64,000 nt of DNA from JBOFIQ01 sp051654905 (GTDB lineage Bacteria > Actinomycetota > Actinomycetes > Propionibacteriales > Propionibacteriaceae). A program made the translations under genes and the position numbers. The stretch is from positions 1-64,000 of the forward strand of contig JBOFYY010000135.1 in assembly GCA_051654905.1 (NCBI GenBank), read 5' to 3'. Of this stretch, positions 59,917 to 64,000 are shown piece after piece. The notes under the pieces were generated by a model that saw nothing but the letters and a program-made list of their open reading frames with translations, had not been told where the DNA came from and searched no databases. Numbering within the stretch: the stretch's first letter is position 1; each line of letters starts with the position of its first letter.

Positions 59917-61058
59917 GAGAGAATCGCTACAGTGAGCTTAGATAGTGGTTCACCCAAAGCGTTTACTGCGTCAGAGAATGCCTTTACTTCATCAGCAGTT
60001 AGCTTGTCGTAGGTTTTGAAGCCATTTCCTTCACGCTGTGCATCGAGAAGCTTCTGGAGAGCTTCAAAGCGCGAAGCAATTTCCTTATCAAGATCAGCAT
60101 TCTTACGCTGTAGGATCGGGCGTACGCCTTCCCATGCTACGTGAGCGCCATCAATGTTGGCTTGGAAGTCGTAAAGGTCAGTATGTGACCAGGCTTCTTC
60201 TTCGCCAGTAACTTTTCCGGTAGCAACTTCGTCGAGCAGACCTTTAGCGCCATTGGCAATGGTATCTAGAGCGTAGGTCAGGTCGCGAGTACGATCGTAG
60301 AGAGTCTTGGTGTCAGCTACTAGCTTGTCGGCAATTTCTTTGCGCTGCTCATCGGTCATGGCGGTGTAGCCAGCAGGTGCCCATAGATCCTTTTCAGCTA
60401 CGTGCCATCCGGTCCACTTATCGCCTTCAGCAAGATCTGCTTCACGAGCATCCATCATCGGGTCAAGGTCGCCGAAGCTTTCTGCAACGGTTTCTACGCG
60501 CTCCCAATGCTGACGAGCTACTGGGTAGAGAGCCTTAGCTTCAGTGTCTTTGCGCTCGAGGAAGAGCTTGGCAAACTCTTCAGTCTTGGTCAGAAGTTGT
60601 TCAGTCTGGTCTTTGATGTAAGCGCCGTACATACGGTCAGCTTCAGCAACCAGTGCGGCATCGTCGCCCTTGGGTTTGATGTCAGCGCCAGATTCAGTGA
60701 TGGTGAACTCTTTACGAATTCCGTCACCAATCATTCCGGGCTTGCAGGCGGTGAAGTACTTGCCAGCAGGAGCTACAAGAACTAGGTCACGAGAAAGACC
60801 CGGTCCGATATTTTCGACCTCACCAAGGATCCGAAGACCGTCAGAAGCAAGGAGGTAGAACTCGTTAACTTTGCTACCGGTGTTCTTGACGGTGAAGGTT
60901 AAGGTGCCAGAAGGTGCTTTTTCTGCTGAAACGTCACAAGCGGTGTCGCTTGCGGTGACCGTAAGAGTGCCGTTGCCATCTTTGGGGGCGTTATCGGTGC
61001 AGCCAGAAAAAGAAAGGGTAGCTATGGCAGCAAGGCCGATAGCGAGTGGGCGTTTCAT
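59913..61058 (-). CDS. efeO: Iron uptake lipoprotein EfeO (cupredoxin plus M75 domain)
   Basis: ATG 61058, with AAGGAAA just upstream and a 4-base overlap with efeU, was chosen; a longer frame from 61142 would overlap efeU in another frame. The 381 residues start with a lipoprotein signal (LSFSGC). A cupredoxin-like domain (about 30-130, with NTGSKVNEFYLL and KYFTACKPGMIGDG) and the M75 helical domain (VARQHWERVETVAESFGDLDP, ADKLVADTKTLYDRTRDLTYALDTIANGAKG) follow. It binds iron outside the membrane and feeds EfeU. Confidence 0.94.
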   Translation of the reverse strand: MKRPLAIGLAAIATLSFSGCTDNAPKDGNGTLTVTASDTACDVSAEKAPSGTLTFTVKNTGSKVNEFYLLASDGLRILGEVENIGPGLSRDLVLVAPAGKYFTACKPGMIGDGIRKEFTITESGADIKPKGDDAALVAEADRMYGAYIKDQTEQLLTKTEEFAKLFLERKDTEAKALYPVARQHWERVETVAESFGDLDPMMDAREADLAEGDKWTGWHVAEKDLWAPAGYTAMTDEQRKEIADKLVADTKTLYDRTRDLTYALDTIANGAKGLLDEVATGKVTGEEEAWSHTDLYDFQANIDGAHVAWEGVRPILQRKNADLDKEIASRFEALQKLLDAQREGNGFKTYDKLTADEVKAFSDAVNALGEPLSKLTVAILS

Positions 61059-61891
61059 ATATTTTCCTTTGCTATGGAGGTGCGGTGGGAGATGGTGTAA
61101 GCGATGAATGCTCCACCAACAATTACGACATAACTGATCCAAGCAGTGGCTTCAAAGACAGTGCTTGCGGGGGAGAAGTTGAAGATGCCTTTAAGGAGAG
61201 TGCCGAACAAAGATGAAGTATCAATGATATGGCTAACATCAAAAGCAAAATTGTTGAGACCGGGTAAGAATCGGGCTTCTTGTAGATCATGAACACCGTA
61301 AGCAAGAACGCCTGCGGCAACTAGAACTAGGAACCCGGCAGTCCAAGTAAAGAAAGCCTTGAGATTAAGACGTAGCGCGCCACGGTTGATAGCCCAACCG
61401 ATAATTATCGAAAAAATAATTCCGATAAGTGCTCCCACTAGCGGGACGACAGTTGAGGTACCATCTGCGGTGGCGGCGCGAGTAGCGGCCCAGAGGAATA
61501 GAGCAGTTTCTAGCCCTTCGCGTCCGACAGCCAGTGCTGCCAGTGTGATTAGGGCTCCGGGGCCAGCAGCATTATCAATGCGGTCATGTAGATCGGAAGA
61601 AAGACTGCGAGCAGATTTTGCCATCCAGAAAACCATCCAGGTTACAAAACCTACGGCAACAATAGATAGTGTGCCACCAATAAGTTCTTGTGCCTCGAAG
61701 GTAAGTCCTTTGGGTCCATATGTAAGAACTGCACCGAAGATTAGAGAGATGCCGATGGCAAGTCCTACTCCCAGCCAAATCCATCTTGCAAGATGTGTTC
61801 TACCAGTTTTTGCCAGATAGGCAAGAAGAATAACGACGACCAGAGAGGCTTCGAGGCCTTCTCTGAGCCCTATAAGGAAATTGCCGAACAC
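61055..61891 (-). CDS. efeU: Iron permease EfeU (FTR1 family)
   Basis: It has 278 residues with seven membrane segments. The two iron-binding REGLE motifs are present (residues 10-14 in IGLREGLEASLVV, and AVGREGLETALFLW), so it is a functional Ftr1-type permease. efeO and efeB follow with 4-base overlaps. A DtxR-like box 39 bases upstream and an inverted repeat 14 bases upstream of the start codon indicate iron-dependent control. Confidence 0.96.
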   Translation of the reverse strand: MFGNFLIGLREGLEASLVVVILLAYLAKTGRTHLARWIWLGVGLAIGISLIFGAVLTYGPKGLTFEAQELIGGTLSIVAVGFVTWMVFWMAKSARSLSSDLHDRIDNAAGPGALITLAALAVGREGLETALFLWAATRAATADGTSTVVPLVGALIGIIFSIIIGWAINRGALRLNLKAFFTWTAGFLVLVAAGVLAYGVHDLQEARFLPGLNNFAFDVSHIIDTSSLFGTLLKGIFNFSPASTVFEATAWISYVVIVGGAFIAYTISHRTSIAKENI

Positions 61892-61904
61892 ATCAAACCT
61901 TTCG

Positions 61905-61920
61905 GAAACACGTATGTTTC
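61905..61920. promoter_or_regulatory. Inverted repeat in the efeU leader
   Basis: GAAACACGTATGTTTC has 6-base arms GAAACA/TGTTTC around CGTA, between the DtxR-like box and the efeU start codon. It may be an operator or small leader hairpin. Confidence 0.35.
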
Positions 61921-61929
61921 GTAAAAGAG

Positions 61930-61948
61930 GTAGGTATGCATAACCTAA
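61930..61948. promoter_or_regulatory. DtxR/IdeR-like iron box upstream of efeUOB
   Basis: Read on the minus strand, TTAGGTTATGCATACCTAC matches the DtxR consensus TTAGGTTAGGCTAACCTAA at 15 of 19 positions. It lies 39 bases upstream of efeU and should repress the operon when iron is plentiful. Confidence 0.65.
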
Positions 61949-62000
61949 ACGTTTTTATTCGCTTAGCGCAAGTCTTTTGACATTTTCGTATGTACCTTAT

Positions 62001-62143
62001 GGCGGTAGCTCTAGGGTAGATACCCTCAACCGCTACCTCAGGTTTTTCTGAGCAATTCGGTAAATCGCAAAAATATGTTTAGTGTGACTTTACAACCTAG
62101 GGAGTTGCTTGGTGAAAGTCCAGCAGCTCCCTAGTGCTTTTTT
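62001..62143 (+). ncRNA. Candidate structured RNA with intrinsic terminator
   Basis: On the plus strand there are a nested hairpin (GGTAGC 62004-62009 with GCTACC 62032-62037; AGGGTA with TACCCT inside), a small hairpin (CTCAG/CTGAG, 62037-62052), and a strong terminator: CTAGGGAGTTGCT (62097-62109) with AGCAGCTCCCTAG (62122-62134) followed by T6. No plus-strand gene precedes it, so a small RNA is possible. TTGACA at 61977-61982 is the only promoter hint. Confidence 0.4.
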
Positions 62144-62158
62144 GGGGAGCCCTCCACT

Positions 62159-63148
62159 TTATGATGCTGATCTGACGTCAATCCAATTAGCGCCATGTCC
62201 AGTAATTTTTCGATCGACGCGACGAAGTTCCCCATTTTTTTCTAGCTTAAAAATACTGACTTGATCGGACTTTTCACCAACGCTAATTATCAGATCAGCA
62301 ACGACGTAGATAGCTCGTGGTTGTTTCTCAGTATCAACAGATGAGCAAGATGCGGCGAGCGTACCGTCGTCATTTATTGGGAATACGGTCAACGTAGAAG
62401 CAGTGCGTTCTGATGCAATGACAAAACCTTGGCAAAGTGCAATATCGGCTCCCCAGATGAGATGTTCGCTGAGCGGATCTGCCCCGAGTCGGCTATGCCG
62501 TAGACCAGCGCTATGGGAAAAAGCTGGATAGTGTCCAGCAAAACTAAGTATTCCGGTGGTTTTATTGCGACGATAATGCAGTATTTCGCCAGCAAATTCA
62601 GTGATGCAGTAAAGATTCTCGCCAGATTCATCGATAGTGATATGTCTTGGACCAGAGCCAGTTGGAGCAGAAGTAGTTATTATAGGAATAAGTGTTCCGT
62701 CGATAAAACGATAGGTAACAACAGTGTCTTCACCCAGTACTGCAATATATAGAAAGTCATCAATAATTACGGCGCAGTGAGGATGCTTATGGCTAGCCAG
62801 CAGACGATAAGTGCCAAGAGTTCCAGAGTCAGATAGTGGCCATGTTGCTATCTGCCCACCGGTGTAAGAAACCCCGATAAGCCAACGCCCGTCAGTACTG
62901 ATTGACAGAAAGTTCATAGTGTCTGGAGCAGGTTCTGTAGCAAGAATCTGCCATTGATTGCTTTCATAAGCGAGTGCAACCACACAGATGGGATCTTTTA
63001 GCCGAGCATAAAGAACATCACCATGACGGGCGAAAACACTTACCCCGTTTCCGATAATGCTGGTTGATTTAGGAATTAGACGTTCGCCAGCAAGGCTATA
63101 AGTGACGATCGTGCCATCTGTTGAGCAAGCAATACTGACTAAATCCAT
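62159..63148 (-). CDS. Lactonase-family seven-bladed propeller protein (6-phosphogluconolactonase-like)
   Basis: It has 329 residues built of repeated strands such as LSISTDGRWLIGVSY, VIIDDFLYIAVLGEDTVVTYRF, GSGPRHITIDESGENLYCITEFAGEILHY and VFPINDDGTLAA. This is the YbhE/Pgl-type propeller, whose members open 6-phosphogluconolactone or act on other lactones. Assignment to the pentose phosphate pathway is plausible but not proven, since the family is broad. The gene is divergent from the sigma-like gene. Confidence 0.8.
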   Translation of the reverse strand: MDLVSIACSTDGTIVTYSLAGERLIPKSTSIIGNGVSVFARHGDVLYARLKDPICVVALAYESNQWQILATEPAPDTMNFLSISTDGRWLIGVSYTGGQIATWPLSDSGTLGTYRLLASHKHPHCAVIIDDFLYIAVLGEDTVVTYRFIDGTLIPIITTSAPTGSGPRHITIDESGENLYCITEFAGEILHYRRNKTTGILSFAGHYPAFSHSAGLRHSRLGADPLSEHLIWGADIALCQGFVIASERTASTLTVFPINDDGTLAASCSSVDTEKQPRAIYVVADLIISVGEKSDQVSIFKLEKNGELRRVDRKITGHGANWIDVRSAS

Positions 63149-63285
63149 AGAGTTGATCTTAGGTCCTAGTTGTAGAAAAGAAGTTAGAAGACTAGCTGAA
63201 CAGATAACACTGTTAGTGGTTCGGGAAACACTTCGGCAAGGTCGGACAACACTGTAACCAACGTAGCTGCGATGGGCTTGTTGTC

Positions 63286-63918
63286 ATGATTATGAATCGG
63301 CTGCAAACTCAGTGGGATCAAGAATTAGCTCAGTGTATTTCTCCATGGAAAGAACTGTCAGGAACGTTAGCTGAGGTTCTTATCGCTATTAAGAACGATC
63401 CAGATAACACGTTAAGGATCCTGCTGGCAGCGTTAGCGCAAGGAGATTCTCTGGCTGGTTATGTCGTGGTAGTAACGATGCTTCCCAAAATCCGACGCTA
63501 TGCAGCAAGTGGTTTACCTGAAGATGAACTAATTGCTACGTTGTGGATTATTGCTGCTGAATATCCGTTGGCAACAAGACCAAATATGATTGCCGCTAAC
63601 CTTGCGTTAGATACTCGCAAGCGACTCCTTGAACAAAAATCACGAGATATTGCTGTTTCTGAGATCCCGGCAGCCAGGTATTTAGACGATACAGCGGACG
63701 AAGTTACTGCCCGAGAAGTACTTGTAGCAGCAGAAAAATTAGATCTGATTACTCCACATACGCAGGCGGTATTAGAGACTGTCTACCACTACGGAATTTC
63801 TGGGCGGGTAGCTGCAAAGTACCATCAGCTAAGCGAAGTTGCGTTACGGCAGCGCTGTAGTAGGGCGCTAACTAAGTTAGCTAGTCATAGTGATGAACTA
63901 CTAGCTTTAGCGGCTTAA
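63286..63918 (+). CDS. Sigma-factor-like protein with C-terminal helix-turn-helix
   Basis: It has 210 helical residues. The C-terminal 50 residues (VLETVYHYGISGRVAAKYHQLSEVALRQRCSRALTKLA) resemble sigma region 4. The N-terminal part (LPKIRRYAASGLPEDELIATLWIIAAEYP) is compatible with a region 2-like helix set, but the -10 binding motifs are not obvious. It could be a divergent sigma factor or a DNA-binding regulator. ATG 63286 is followed by an in-frame ATG at 63292. A weak hairpin (GTGCC/GGCAC, about 63929-63960) follows. Confidence 0.6.
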   Translation: MIMNRLQTQWDQELAQCISPWKELSGTLAEVLIAIKNDPDNTLRILLAALAQGDSLAGYVVVVTMLPKIRRYAASGLPEDELIATLWIIAAEYPLATRPNMIAANLALDTRKRLLEQKSRDIAVSEIPAARYLDDTADEVTAREVLVAAEKLDLITPHTQAVLETVYHYGISGRVAAKYHQLSEVALRQRCSRALTKLASHSDELLALAA

Positions 63919-64000
63919 AAGATCAGTGCCCATTCTCTGAATAAACAAAGAACAGGCACCGAAGGTTGTATAGAAAAGCTGTTAGCCAATATCGGCAAGT

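Noticed and set aside
1..64000. CRISPR arrays, insertion sequences, prophage
   Set aside because: No regularly spaced repeats, transposase, integrase or phage structural genes were seen.

Overview
The window comes from an actinobacterial chromosome and spans its replication origin. Gene order (parB-parA-rsmG-jag-yidC-yidD-rnpA-rpmH / dnaA-dnaN-recF-DciA-gyrB-gyrA-DUF3566-tRNA-Ile), the DUF3566 protein, the Tad locus with a LysM/BTAD protein, and DtxR-type and cobalamin control all fit Actinobacteria. The visibly moderate GC content, pyruvate formate-lyase fermentation and secreted nucleotidase suggest a facultative or anaerobic member of the Actinomycetaceae (Arcanobacterium/Trueperella/Gleimia-like). 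That placement is an inference; no rRNA gene is present.

Layout: 1-3000 holds the tail of an unknown gene and a bacteriocin-export-type ABC pair. 3070-6358 is a pflB-grcA-pflA fermentation operon in which PflB lacks its glycyl-radical domain, and a separate 83-residue protein supplies it. 6575-12219 holds a phosphatase, a lipoprotein, trxB-trxA-osmC, a small accessory block bracketed by a duplicated osmC 3' end, and a GNAT enzyme. 12291-28428 is the origin region: parAB with parS sites, membrane-insertion and RNA genes on the minus strand, oriC between dnaA and dnaN, and the replication/gyrase genes on the plus strand. 28822-33794 holds a possibly acquired GNAT gene, gene remnants, and a riboswitch-controlled B12-type ABC importer.

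34379-40726 is an accessory, defence-like island with three modules: a MazG-like hydrolase plus a GIY-YIG/Schlafen-type helicase; a DEDD exonuclease-TerB-BRCT protein followed by a HEPN-like pair that may be one frameshifted gene; and a class II Fic protein. TGTAAAT/ATTTACA-rich repeats stand at the module borders. This is the best candidate for an undescribed system.

40835-46408 is housekeeping (phosphofructokinase, polysaccharide deacetylase, proline synthesis, SGNH hydrolase). Two tiny membrane ORFs follow. 47003-55121 is a Tad pilus locus (SAF, CpaE-like, CpaF, TadB, TadC, Flp, two TadE-like, LysM-BTAD). 55239-63918 holds a secreted 5'-nucleotidase, an MFS exporter, an EfeUOB iron uptake operon under a DtxR-like box, a lactonase-type propeller and an orphan sigma-like protein.
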